A program made the position numbers and the translations under genes. Under the pieces are notes generated by a model. It made no database searches. It had not been told where the DNA came from and saw nothing but the letters and a program-made list of their open reading frames with translations. Below, one piece after another: positions 1-9,957 of a stretch of 64,000 nt of DNA. The stretch comes from Tretioscincus oriximinensis (taxonomy: Eukaryota > Chordata > Lepidosauria > Squamata > Gymnophthalmidae), in NCBI GenBank assembly GCA_022410635.1, contig JAJVDF010000249.1, positions 348,879 to 412,878 on the forward strand. The letters run 5' to 3'. Position 1 is the first letter of the stretch; each line of letters starts with the position of its first letter.

Positions 1-261
1 CTATACCTCGTGAATCTGTTTTCAATTTGACAGAAGGTACACTACCTACACCAGTACAATTACCTCATGTACCTCTGTTAGTTCTAATTGGGTTCTATTA
101 AACCACAACACTATTATGCACTGGATCCTATTGGATCCCTCTAAATCTGTCACCAATTATAAATGACGATGACAGGATAGCTGGCAGATCCCACACTGGA
201 TCCTTCTGTCTATCCCATACTGGATCCTTCTGCCGGATCCCACACTGGATCCTTCTGCCGG
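1..261 (-). mobile_element. Leader/internal start of an LTR retroelement, running off the window
   Basis: This lies directly downstream, in minus-strand sense, of the LTR and primer site at 262-994, so by position it is the untranslated leader or gag start of that element. No gag motif or open frame is recognisable. Its part nearest the primer site is a small minisatellite at about 186-268. The element body and its second LTR, if present, lie left of position 1. Assignment rests on position only. Confidence 0.55.
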
Positions 262-268
262 ATCCCAC
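186..268. repeat. Minisatellite with 24-25 bp unit in the retroelement leader
   Basis: The core CTGGATCCTTCTG recurs at 196, 220 and 245, giving periods of 24 and 25 bp, with about three and a half imperfect units. Each unit carries one or two GGATCC hexamers. The last partial unit merges into the primer-binding site, so the array probably arose by duplication of sequence just downstream of the primer site. Confidence 0.85.
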
Positions 269-279
269 CGCTGCCACCA
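262..279 (-). other. Primer-binding site complementary to tRNA-Leu
   Basis: The plus strand reads ATCCCACCGCTGCCACCA. From knowledge of vertebrate tRNAs this equals the 3' end of tRNA-Leu (AAG/TAG type) including the CCA tail, 18 of 18 bases. Read on the minus strand it is a canonical primer site starting TGG, six bases downstream of the LTR end. It fixes the orientation of the element. Leucine priming is typical of ERV-L-like retroviruses but also occurs in other LTR elements. Confidence 0.8.
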
Positions 280-285
280 AAAATA

Positions 286-994
286 TGTGGCAGCCCCTAC
301 CTGAGGGCCCCACGATTAGATGACCCTCACAGTCAGGGGTGCCACAATATCCACCCTGTTGCCCAAGCCAGCACCCACGACTGCTTGGAGCCACAGTACT
401 ATCCTCAGGCCTACACAAGGCCTCAGAGTTTACCTCAGGATGAGGGCTTTATTCACAGCCCCCACTAGTAGCGTGCTTAATTTTGTGGTTACAGAAATAA
501 AGAAAGAGAGAGATGTTTGAAATGAAACAAATAACAAGTTTATTGTTTACAAACAAGGATTAGAAGAAAGATTAGAATAATAAAGCTTCGGCTTTTATCA
601 AGTAAGCCTGACTCAAGCACACACACACCAAGCNAGNGCAACATTAGTTTCCNGATNCTTNAAGAGACAGGCCCTGTNTCACTTTATTTGTTCCAGCCCC
701 AAGTCAAGCCTCAGCTTTGACTCCTTCAGGCTTCCATACACTTCCACCCCCTTTGAGGCAGATCAGAAGCGGACCCCTCTGTCACTTGCTACACCACAAG
801 TCTCCGACAGAAAGGCCTCTAGCCCTGGTCAGCTTTCCTTTTATCCGCTCACCAGCTGGCTACTCGAGGCCCCATTGGCTGGCTCCTCCAGCCATGCCCC
901 CTCCCAAACAGGGAACCANGAAGCCACGCCCCTGCCCAGGCCTGCTCTTCCCCCCTGCCTCTGGGATATCTAGTAAGTAAACAAAAGAAACACA
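286..994 (-). mobile_element. 5' LTR of a retrovirus-like or Ty3-like element (about 709 bp)
   Basis: On the minus strand the LTR would start TGTG and end CACA, a 4-bp terminal inverted repeat, and it abuts the tRNA-Leu primer site. In sense order it shows a CCAAT box (plus 874-878), a TATA-like GGATAAAAGG (plus 837-846) about 30 bases on, and AATAAA poly(A) signals (plus 683-688, 539-544 and 448-453). Several Ns lie at 634-676. The outer end at 994 is chosen from TG/CA symmetry and is less certain than the inner end. It appears to have landed in the tail region of the minus-strand SINE that follows. No coding sequence is visible, so the class (ERV-L-like or Ty3/gypsy) stays open. Confidence 0.7.
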
Positions 995-1002
995 AACCTC
1001 TT

Positions 1003-1190
1003 AAATGGAGGATGCCACAGGCACACATAGCTTTTTGTTGCTTTCTCCACAACAGATACCCTGTGGAGTAGGTGGGGATGAGAGAGTTCAAAGAACTGTG
1101 ATTGGCCTAAGGTCACCAAGCTGGGTTTCATGGAAAAGTGGGGAATTGAACCGGGAGACTACCAGGTATAGGTCATTGGAGTTTTAATCT
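1003..1190 (-). mobile_element. tRNA-headed SINE with L2 tail (type 2), tail missing
   Basis: It matches, base for base over most of its length, the minus-strand SINE at 43652-43908 and the reverse complement of 27285-27548: the shared GCACATAGC, TTTCTCCACAACAGA and GTAGGTGGGG blocks occur in order. The B-box-like GAATTGAACCGGG is present near 1145. The LINE-like tail is absent on the left, where the LTR abuts. Confidence 0.75.
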
Positions 1191-1508
1191 CAAAATAAGA
1201 GAAAAGCATGTCTATTTGTGCCAAGAAAACTGCATGGGCATGCTTATGCGGTAACCAGGAGTCAAGCAAACAGTAACAAAAGTTCTGAAATGGTGAAATG
1301 GGACACTTGAGCTACATTCACTCCTTGTCATGATGACTGTATCAAAGGAATTAAAACAATTCAAAGAAGAATGATTTGAGGTGGAGAGGAGCTTTTCTAC
1401 CATGCAAAACTGCAACTTCTGGAGCTTTAACTTAGAAAGAAGACAAGTAAGAGTAGAGATTATTGAGGTGTATAGAATTATGCATGTGTGGACAAAGTGG
1501 ATAGGAAG

Positions 1509-1687
1509 TAGGCTGACCAGATGACCCCTTTTTTTGGGGGGGGTAGAAACCCGGTTTTGGAGTGCCTCACGGTTTTTGCTGAGGAAACTTTTTTTCAAAA
1601 AAAGATCTTTTTTCAAAAAAATCAGGAGGCACCACAAAACCGAGTTCTCACCCCCGCCCCCCCAAAAGAGGTCATCTGGTCAGCCTA
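1509..1687. mobile_element. Family A hairpin MITE, copy 1
   Basis: It begins TAGGCTGACCAGATGACC and ends GGTCAGCCTA. The two halves are inverted copies, with the CCGGTTTTGG and GAGGAAA blocks of the left arm partly recovered on the right, where the arm is shorter. It is flanked by an 8-bp near-duplication, ATAGGAAG (1501-1508) and ATAGGGAG (1688-1695). No coding capacity; the long frames here are arm translations. Confidence 0.9.
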
Positions 1688-1695
1688 ATAGGGAG

Positions 1696-2485
1696 AAATC
1701 TTCCTTCCTTCCATCCATACTTGTTGTCTTGTCTGATCTAAAGGAAGAGTTCTATCAATTTAGGAAAGTCAAGGTTATCAATGAGCTAGTGCTGATTATA
1801 GGAAGAAATGGGCACAGCCCTGAAGGCCAATTGTTAGGAGACTGCAAATAGAATAAGCTGTATCCAGCTGCTGGAGATTCCCTATGCAGTCGATTAGTCA
1901 CTGTGAGAATGGATTATATGAATCATAGGTACAATTCAATAAGCCGTTTTACAAATGATGTGAATGCATGGATGGACGTTCAGGCTTGATAGGCTCTTAT
2001 TTATCATGTAAAAATTGGTTAATTGAATGCCCAGTTTGTGCAGAGACTCAAAGTGTGAACTTGACCCCAACTACCTATGCATGCTTACTTTTATAGGATT
2101 AAAGAAGAAGGCTAAGAATGATGTCCTCTTTGGTACATCTAAAGAAGACTGAACTCCCTATAGACTTTTCACTGGCGTGAGTGCAGTTTTTTTGATACAT
2201 TTGTTTGTTTATATTCCTTTTTATGCAAATAGCACCCTCTAGCTTGCCCAAAAGCAATTAAAAACCCTATATGGGTTTTACAATTAAGTGGAGATTAGCT
2301 GAGGTTCCTCTAAACTGTCTACATCGTCACATAACAAATAGATACACAATTCCTTAGTTGTCTATATATTTCCTATGAAGCCACAGTGCTGATACATTTA
2401 TGAGCTTTCTTTATGGTGGCACCTCAGTTTTGAAATTTACTCTGTTTGAACGATACTAGCTTTGGCAAGCGTGACCCTGAAGAGG
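1696..2485. other. Unique AT-rich sequence, no feature seen
   Basis: No repeat family, RNA gene or convincing exon is recognisable. Stop codons are dense in all frames. Confidence 0.5.
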
Positions 2486-2487
2486 TG

Positions 2488-2730
2488 AATCATAGAATCA
2501 TAGAGTTGGAAGGGCCCTCCAGGGTCATGGGGTCCAACCCCCTGCTCGATGCAGGATTCATTAAACCATCCCAGACAGATGACTGTCCAGACTCTGTTTG
2601 AAGACTTCCAGTGAAGATGAACTCACCACCTCCTGTGGCAAACTCTTCCACAGGTTTATCACCCTGACTGTTAGAAAGTTTTTTCTGATATATCTAATCT
2701 AAATCTCCTCCCTTGCAGCTTTATGATGGA
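2488..2730 (-). mobile_element. CR1 LINE 3' end (ATAGAATCATAG tail)
   Basis: Antisense CR1 3' end: it starts at the tail ATCATAGAATCATAGAG, then reads TTGGAAGGG, CCAGGGTCAT and CCAACCCCCTGC, the usual sauropsid CR1 3' UTR blocks, followed by the degraded end of ORF2 (CCTGTGGCAAACTCTTCCACAG). 5'-truncated, as is normal for CR1 copies. Confidence 0.92.
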
Positions 2731-2734
2731 ATGC

Positions 2735-3150
2735 TGAAAAAATTAAGGGGTTCCCAGAAGAAAGAGAACTTGACTTCTAAACTGATTTAAAAAAATAAAA
2801 ACAGCAAAATGAGTTGTTGACATTTGACAATTGGCATGNGGATTACTTTGGTGATTAGGCCCTGCTGCAGGGAAACAGAAACTCTAGAAACTTTAAAGAT
2901 TAACCATACAAAATTGTGGAGAAAGCCTGGTTTACAGAAAACCCAATTAGCAAAGAAGGGCTATGTGTGAGGGAGCTGAAGTCTTATCCCTCTGCAATGT
3001 GAAACAGTGAATCATTGAAAGTCTATGCAGGATATGTTCCTGTTTGAAAAATCAAACAACCACAAAAGTTAGAATAATATTTCCTTGATGTTATAAAACG
3101 TACCAAAGTTAAGAAGCTTTACAGCTATAAACTTTGTTTCAATGGTGTAT
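2735..3150. other. Unique AT-rich sequence, no feature seen
   Basis: Sits between a CR1 fragment and family A copy 2. Nothing recognisable. Confidence 0.5.
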
Positions 3151-3153
3151 TCC

Positions 3154-3348
3154 TAGGCTGACCAGATGACCCCTTTAGGGTGGGGGGGACCCGGTTTTCA
3201 GGTGCCTACCGTTTTTTGCTGAAGAAAGTTTTTTTTCAAAAAAAAATTCTTCAACATTTTCTTTACTTTTTTTTCCCTCAGCAAAAACAGGAGGCACCCC
3301 AAAAATGGGTTTTCACACAGCCCCAAAAGCAGTAATCTGGTCAGCCTA
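3154..3348. mobile_element. Family A hairpin MITE, copy 2
   Basis: Same ends and arms as the other copies, with a T/A-rich centre. Flanks GTATTCC (3147-3153) and GTTTTCC (3349-3355) are a 6 of 7 target-site duplication. Confidence 0.88.
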
Positions 3349-3355
3349 GTTTTCC

Positions 3356-4808
3356 AAATTTGCCACACGAGCCACAATATGAATTGAGATACTAGTTGAA
3401 AACACAGTGAATAAGACTTTAAAATGCTTAAATGTAAGGTAGTATATTTTTATTTTAATGTACTTCATGATAACATGTAGGTTTTTAAGCTTAAAGAGGA
3501 AACACTTTCAGCTTTGAGGGAATATTGTTCACCTATGTACACCCCACCCCCCCGCCATGAGGAATTTCCTCTCTAAGTGTTCCCCTGGTGGCCATTTTTC
3601 ACAAGCATGCAAATAACTTTCACAATGAGAGCTTTGTGTATAGGCAAACAGTGGTCCTTGTAAGTTTAAAGTGCTTCCACAATAACAATAAATGTGAAGT
3701 TTTCAAACTGTATGGATTAGCCTAGGTTGTAGAATATTCAAAAACGGGATTTAAGTGTAGCATCACTTTATTCATTTGAAGTTCCCAGTCAATTAATTGT
3801 CTTTGTAAGATCTGTCCAACCATTTTTTTTACAGTTGTATCACGTTTAGCAGTCAAAAAGAGTTCTTCCTGTGAATTTGTTCTATCTTTTCCCAAAGCTA
3901 TCCATCATAGTTTCACAATTCACATGTTAGTTAAGTACTGTGTGGGCAAATTCTGACATCTTCTTATCCTGAAGAAGAAAAACCCTCCAGTTTTATTTGA
4001 GAATAAATTAATAGCAATTAACTAAATTTATAAAATACACATCTTCCTTCTGACACCATTTAGAAGGATCCTTACTTAATTTAAAATTCATTTATATGAG
4101 CAATGGTTTCATTGTCTCCATCAGCCATGACAGTCTATACTTTTTTTATTTAAAAAAAAACCATGTGTATAAACAGCCTTGCTAGTTTATTTTGGGTTTG
4201 CTTGTAATAAGAAAAGATGATGTTTCTTTTTGTTAAAAGCCAGCTGGTTCATTCTTAACACTGACTTTCCCAACTTCCTTTTTACATTCAAGTTAAAGTA
4301 CAGCTGCAATAAATGTGGTTCCTCACAAGATGTACAGATGTTAACAGTACCGTAGGGTCTTTAGGAAATATTTCAAGAGCCTTGTAAGTGCTGAGTAAAG
4401 CTGCTTTGTCACTTATCCTAGCTCCGCCACTATCCTATTCCGCAACATCAGGGTCCCCTAAAGATTTTAAAAGAGCCGGGTTGGGGAATCGACACATCAG
4501 CCATTTTTAATGGCTAAGTCAAAATGTGTAACTAATAAAAAGTAATTTTATATGATTCAGCAGAGAATAAGGAGTTTGGATTTTTTGAACCAAACCCAAA
4601 ATTATTTTTTACTAACAGGTTTAATGTACCATGATTGATCGTACTGATAATTGCAATTATTTATTCACTGTTATCATTCCTGACAAGAACAGAACAGTCA
4701 AATGACCCTTTTTTTTGTTCAAATGATTTTATTAAATTTTCAGTTCAGTACAATCCATTTCAAAATTTCATACATCAATGCTTTAATTTTCTGATTTTTT
4801 AAACTCCT
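3356..4808. other. Unique AT-rich sequence, no feature seen
   Basis: About 1.4 kb without recognisable repeats. Simple A or T runs only (for example 3824-3832 and 4150-4161). Confidence 0.45.
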
Positions 4809-4810
4809 TA

Positions 4811-4921
4811 TAATCATAGAATTATAGAGTTGGAAGGGACCTCCAGGGTCATCGAGTGCAACCCCCTGCTCAATGCAGGATTCATTAAACCATCCCAGGC
4901 AGATGACTGTCCAGACTGTTT
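4811..4921 (-). mobile_element. CR1 LINE 3' end fragment
   Basis: Same antisense 3' UTR blocks as 2488-2730 (ATCATAGAATTATAGAG, TTGGAAGGGACCTCCAGGG), only about 110 bp long. Confidence 0.92.
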
Positions 4922-5040
4922 AATTACTTTCTTCCTCCCCTTAATAATAATTACTATCTAGCACACCAAGAGATATCACATCTGGAATATGTCTTAATTT
5001 TAACTTTGTTGCCTCAGTTTACTAAGTATATACACTATAA

Positions 5041-5237
5041 TAGGCTGACCAGATGACCCCTTTGGGGGGGGGTTGAAAACCCATTTTTGGGGTGCCTCCC
5101 AGTTTTTTCTGAGGAAAATCTTTTCAAAAAAAGTTTTTTTTTATTTTTTTAAAATTTCTTTTCCTCAGAAAAAACTGGGAGGCACCCCAAAAATGGGTTT
5201 TCAACTCCCCCCCCAAAGGGGTCATCTGGTCAGTCTA
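5041..5237. mobile_element. Family A hairpin MITE, copy 3
   Basis: A clean palindrome: the left-arm GGGGTGCCTCCCAGTTTTTT is mirrored by the right-arm AAAAAACTGGGAGGCACCCC. Flanks ACTATAA and CCTATAA are a 6 of 7 duplication. The 80-codon frame over it is an arm translation. Confidence 0.92.
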
Positions 5238-5244
5238 CCTATAA

Positions 5245-5875
5245 CATTTAACCGTTTCTGTCTACATTCTACCTTTTTACGTATATTCACTCATGAAGAA
5301 AGATTGTCTGTCTAATTAACTTTGTTGGGTATGATATAAAAGAAACATTTTTCATAAGAATATGTATAAAAACCAGGAACATACATGTAAGAGGACCCAT
5401 GCTGAATCAGATGACGCTCTATTATTCTGTCTCAGACAGTGGCCCACCACTTGCTTCTGAGCACTTCAAGCAAAAGAGGAAAGCAAGAACTTGCTTTGAG
5501 ATTAATTTGATGTTAACAGAAAATCTAAATCTGAGTTTAATTTTTTTCCCTATTTTATTTATTATTANTAAATAAATATTTACAGTTAAGATCATGTATT
5601 TTAGATCATGGAGTTATACTGAAATTTACAGTACATCAGGAGTGAGGAACTTAAAGCCTGGGGACCAGATCTGGTCCATGGAAGCTCCCCTAAGAACCAT
5701 TTGGTTTCCCTGGCTAAATAATGTTAAAACATGAACTGAAATACAAAAAGGCAAGGGAGGGAGGAACAAGAAGGAAGAGGGCAAGGCAAAGAAGGGGCAA
5801 AAACTGCCCACACACACACACACAATTTTGTGAGCCTGGTTGAGGGAGAAAACATGGGCAGAGGGAGGAGCTCAT
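5245..5875. other. Mostly unique sequence with a possible CR1 scrap
   Basis: At 5390-5485 a weak match to the antisense CR1 type seen at 8798-9160 is visible (GACCCATGCTGAATCAGA, then GCCCACCA). The rest is unrecognised, with an A/G-rich patch at 5740-5800 and a (CA)n run at 5808-5823. Confidence 0.45.
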
Positions 5876-5878
5876 ATT

Positions 5879-6155
5879 TACTGCTCAAAACAATTAAGAG
5901 AACACTTTACCATACACTGTTATAGGCTGACCGGATGACCCAATTTTGGGGGGGGTTGAAAANCCGTTTTGGGGTGCCTCCCATTTTTTTCTTCTGAGGA
6001 AAAAAAATAAAAAAAATCTTTTTTTGAAAATATTTACCTCAGAAAAAACTGGGAGGCACCCCCAAAACAGGTTTTCAACCCCCCACCCCAAGAGGGGTCA
6101 TTTGGTCAGCCTACAATGTTATGCTAAAGTGTTCCCTTAATTGTTTAGAGCAGTA
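5879..6155. mobile_element. Tc1/mariner-type MITE interrupted by family A copy 4
   Basis: The ends TACTGCTCAAAACAATTAAG and its inverse at 6122-6155 form the inverted repeat of a short hairpin element with TA ends. It matches the uninterrupted relative at 63798-63875 across both arms. The TACTGCTCAAAA end with GGGAACAC inside is the terminus of a Tc1-like family known from fish, amphibians and reptiles. Family A copy 4 splits it at its centre. Confidence 0.88.
5923..6113. mobile_element. Family A hairpin MITE, copy 4 (nested)
   Basis: Full palindrome flanked by CACTGTTA (5915-5922) and CAATGTTA (6114-6121), 7 of 8 identical. Removing the element and one duplicate restores CATACACTGTTATGCTAA, which lines up with CATACGCTGTTATGTTAA in the uninterrupted MITE at 63798-63875. 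That proves the borders and the 8-bp duplication. Confidence 0.95.
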
Positions 6156-6159
6156 TACA

Positions 6160-6995
6160 AATATCCAAATGGGCCCTGGAAGAAAAAAATGTTCCCTATT
6201 TCTTCAATACATTAATAATTCCAGTTTACTGCAAAAGAATGTATGTTTTAAGAAAAAAGAATGTATTTCAAACAGAAATACATTTAAACTTCTGCTGAGT
6301 ATACTATGCATCATCCAGCAAGAAGACATTTCAACATTGTTTTTATCTTGCTTACACAAAAATAGTGAAGTGTTATGCCTGAAATTTATTAATTTGTTGT
6401 TGTTGTTTTCAAAATCAAACTTCCAGTTTCCAGGAAATTATATATAACGGATAAGATGGCAACAAGATCACTGTTTATTTCTTGCTACCTCAGAAGTCTC
6501 CTGAGAAATTCTTCCACAGAAGAATCATGCAAATATGGGCAGAAGAATGATTGAAGCATCTGTTGCAACAATCAAGCCTCTACAGTTATGAATGTTTTGG
6601 CTCAGTTGATTCCTCGAGCAACAGGAAAATGCCAAAAACTTATATTAGCAGAGAGAAAAGAAGGATGTTTTACTCACTTCTGTCCCACATGTAGCCAAGT
6701 TCTTTATTCCCAGACCTGATCAGATTTCCAGGTTCTTTCCACACTTACTAGTATCCCAGCAGATGGAAGGGCTATAACTGTTTTCTATACACTAGTGCAG
6801 ATCAGCACCCTTCCCTAGAAGTCATGGACTTAGATACGATGAGAAAATGGCACCATATTTTGATCCAGATGTGGACCTTTTTACCCTAGACCACAAACAA
6901 ACAAACAATTGAGCCAATCAGTGTGGCCAACGAATCCCATAATCTAGGATAGGGTACCTTCCCCTTTTAAGCAGCCTAAAAAGATGTGTCTTTAA
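6160..6995. other. Unique sequence, no feature seen
   Basis: Short frames occur but none shows a recognisable domain. AT-rich with no family signature. Confidence 0.45.
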
Positions 6996-6998
6996 GAG

Positions 6999-7306
6999 AA
7001 ATAGCTGTGTTGGACTTAGTAGAAAGTCCAGCCAGGGACTAGTAGCACTTAGAGACCAACAGGAGAAAAGTAGGTGGCATGAGCTTTCGTTGACACATCT
7101 ACTTCTACGGATGCTCTTGCAGTGTTTAAGAAAGATTAAATCTGTCTGTACCTGAGCAACAGTCCTGAAGAGGTTGATGGAATTCCACTCCATTCAGCTG
7201 ATTTTGATGCTTTCCATGCATCTGGAGAAGTAGTCATGTCTACGAAAGCTCATGCCGCCTACTTTTCTCCTGTTAGTCTCCAAGTGCTACTAACCCCCTT
7301 GCTGGA
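6999..7306. mobile_element. Inverted-repeat element of family G
   Basis: The left block (GTTGGACTTAGTAGAAAGTCC, then AGTAGCACTTAGAGACCAAC and GGTGGCATGAGCTTTCGT) is repeated in inverse order on the right (ACGAAAGCTCATGCCGCC, GTTAGTCTCCAAGTGCTACT). About 110 bp of unrelated sequence sits in the loop. Related copies lie at 25627-25847 with 26341-26366, and at 15945-16020 with 16319-16395. Repeats of this type are common in reptile genomes; the transposon class is not certain. Confidence 0.75.
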
Positions 7307-7351
7307 ATAAAAAGGTGTAGTAATGGATGCAGATAGTAGGCTACTGTTAAC

Positions 7352-7557
7352 TAGGCTAACCAGATGACCCCTTTTGGGTTGGTTGAAAACCCGGTTTTGG
7401 GGTGCCTCCCGGTTTTTGCTGAGGAAATATTTTTTCAAAAAAAGATTTTTTTTTAAAAAATATTTTTTTTAAAAAAATTCCTCAGCAAAAACCGGGAGGC
7501 ACCCCAAAACCGGGTTTTCAAACCCCCCCCCAAAAAAGGAGTCATCTGGTCTGCCTA
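7352..7557. mobile_element. Family A hairpin MITE, copy 5
   Basis: Begins TAGGCTAACC and ends GTCTGCCTA. Flanked by a perfect 8-bp duplication CTGTTAAC (7344-7351 and 7558-7565). The centre is nearly pure A/T runs. Confidence 0.95.
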
Positions 7558-7565
7558 CTGTTAAC

Positions 7566-8795
7566 CCAAATAGTAGGCTACTGTTAACCCAATCCAAACT
7601 CAGTAGGCTACACCATGTGAGATGGAATAAACTACACAATGTTTAAATGCTAGTGATCCTTTCATGTTTTCAAAACATTGTTTATGATCCTCTGGATCAT
7701 CAACATCACAATTGAGGATAAAAGCTTCCTGGTTGAGTTTTTAGAAAATCCAGGACAGCAGGTGCTTATGGGAAGCATGCTATAACTTTATGAAAAGTCC
7801 TACTCTAGTGGTATTGGTTCTTACCTCATTTTGTAAGAAATGAAAATATTTTCAATTAGAGAGAAGCTTTTTGTTACTGTCATAAGAGTTCCTGCTCCCA
7901 AACAAATCATAAATTTAGTACAGCATAGTGTACTAAGAGAAATCTTCCTTTTTCACTTGCACAATGGCTCATTCCTTTTTATCTAAGTTGTTTTAGGCCA
8001 AGAACTTGAAGTTTATGAAACTTTTGAATGGCTATGGCACTTTCACACAATTCCTATGCTGNTAAAGAGAATTTCTAGTAAGAAAATCATGTAACTCTCT
8101 GAAATTCTATTGAAGATCCAGTAGTCCTATGTAGAAGATACAGATCACTATGTTGGTCAACATGCAGATTAAAGCCTGATATTTCAATAAAGTCTTCTTC
8201 AATCCATGGAATTTAAAGTCAAACTCCTTAATTAATAGCTCATTTATTTATAGGTGTAAAGAATCTTTAAGATTCTCAGGCATATTATCTACTAAGTCAT
8301 ATCATTGTTTTGAACAGTGAATCCAACTCTTCCAATTATTATTTATGGTGCTTTTCTTTGAGATGAAACTGGGACTACTAAAATCCACTCTTAATTAGGA
8401 CAGAGGAGGGAAATTAAAAATCTTCTCCCCTTTTTTGCGATATCTGCAATAAACTGACAGTTTTTTTAAAAGGCCAGAACAAGGTGAGGGCATATCAGGA
8501 TTGTTCAGATTAATTTTATAATGGAGACAATAGTGATTAATCTAGACTAAATATTGCATAGCAACACTAATTAACCCAAACACCTATAAAAAGCAATGCT
8601 CTAAAAGGGGTTCATAAACACAGCTACATTTTCTGAGCTTCTTAAAAGATAACACTTTTTAAAATTATACACAAATAAATCTATGTAGCTAGTATCTGGG
8701 TAAGATCACAATATAACACAAAGGTATCAAAAGAACAGATAATAACTTGGTATTTGTCTGTTTCTTTCCAAGCCTTCTTCCATACAGACCTGTAC
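7566..8795. other. Unique AT-rich sequence, no feature seen
   Basis: No family signature and no exon-like frame. Confidence 0.45.
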
Positions 8796-8797
8796 AA

Positions 8798-9160
8798 GCA
8801 CTAAGAAGAGCCATACTGGATCAGGCCAGAGCCCATCTAGTCCAGCATTCTGTCCCACACAGAGGCCCACCAGATGCACCTGGGCAGCCAGAACAGAGGG
8901 AAGCAAAATATGCACCTGTCCATGATTCCCTGCAACTGGTATTTCAGGAGTCCTGCCTGTTGCTCCATCCTGGAGGCAACATCCAGGCATCCATCCTATT
9001 ACCCATTTATACCCTTGGTGTCCATAAACCTGTCTAGTCCTGTCTTGAAACTATCCAAGCTGTTAGCTACCACCACCTCTTCAGGAAGTAAATTCCACAG
9101 GCCGATAACCCTCTGGAGTGGCTTAAAGATATTGGAAACAACCTCTAGCACCTCACCTTG
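8798..9160 (-). mobile_element. CR1 LINE 3' end (CATAAGAAC-type tail)
   Basis: Antisense CR1: AAGAAGAGCCATACTGGATC, then GCCCATCTAGTCCAGCATTC, then the end of ORF2. On the minus strand the frame around 9000-9150 reads GLWNLLPEEVVVANSLDSFK followed by TGLDRFMDTK, matching the RVxxLWNxLPxxVVxAxSxxxFK C-terminal signature of CR1 polymerase proteins. The open part is a remnant only. Confidence 0.9.
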
Positions 9161-9321
9161 AATGAAGAATAGGATATTATTCTTAATTAAATGACATGCC
9201 ATTTTAAAAGTTGTTTTAAAAGAAATAAGATACAACTCCCTAATTTTTTTTTTGCCTGTACATAATTTTGTGCCTATACATGTGNGTTTAATTAATGGGA
9301 TTTCCAATGTTTCATATAAAT

Positions 9322-9562
9322 AGAAGAAGAACTGTTTTTTTTATACCCCGTTCTTCTCATACGAAGAGACTCAAAGCAGCTTATAAGGTTATTTTTCTCC
9401 CGAAGGCTTACATTCTATCTCCCCCACAATGCTGTGGTGGTTATCATTTAACTAGTTGCAGTACATTGCAATTTCTTGCTTGGCTAATAGAAGGCGACAC
9501 AGGGCCTCGAAACCCAATCACTCAGATGGAAGACCAGTCCTTAGCTGACTGAGCCATTCGTG
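9322..9562 (-). mobile_element. GAA-tailed tRNA-headed SINE (type 1), diverged
   Basis: Antisense copy: GAAGAAGAAC tail, TATACCCCG, TTCTCAT, GACTCAAAG, TTACATTCTATCT, ending at the tRNA-like head CTGACTGAGCCATTCGTG. It is diverged and has lost part of the middle compared with 13860-14165. Confidence 0.8.
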
Positions 9563-9604
9563 TTTTGATTACAGTAGAAAAAAGATGTTACGAAGGGTTT
9601 AGCA

Positions 9605-9949
9605 CAGTGGCAGCTGGCCACTGTGTTCGGCGAACACTCAGAGATTAAAATCAATTATAAAATCTCCTTTCATAGAGGAGCTGCCAACAAATCAAAAAGC
9701 TCCAGGCAGCTTTTTTAATTGGCAAAAGGGGTCGCCACTCCCTGAGCCAATGGGAGGGCTGCCAAGGAGGGGTTACAGTTGCTCTCTCAGTTTCCATAGA
9801 GGTGCCATTTTGTATTGACATTCAACTTACAGACAGAGAGAGAGACTGGTAAGTGCCTGAATGTGCCTCCTTCCAGCCGCTATCCTAACTTTGCCAAGGC
9901 TGGAGGAACCTGCGCCCCCCCAAGCCCCAAAGTGCACCAATCACCCCAG
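9605..9949 (+). mobile_element. Family C hAT-like element, copy 1
   Basis: Starts CAGTGGCAGCTGG, an end typical of hAT elements (CAGNGG), and is flanked by a perfect 8-bp duplication GTTTAGCA (9597-9604 and 9950-9957). The interior shares GGAGCTGCCAACAAATC, AGGTGCCATTTTGTATTGAC and the final AGGCTGGAGGAACCTG block with 16902-17449 (inverted) and 53949-54296. About 345 bp and no transposase frame, so non-autonomous. Confidence 0.92.
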
Positions 9950-9957
9950 GTTTAGCA

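Noticed and set aside
186..268. CRISPR-like array
   Set aside because: Units are contiguous without unique spacers, and the genome is vertebrate.
1534..1851. 105-codon plus frame, and many similar frames rich in Phe and Lys
   Set aside because: Translations of family A arms. Shared peptide patterns among them come from the DNA repeat and not from a protein family.
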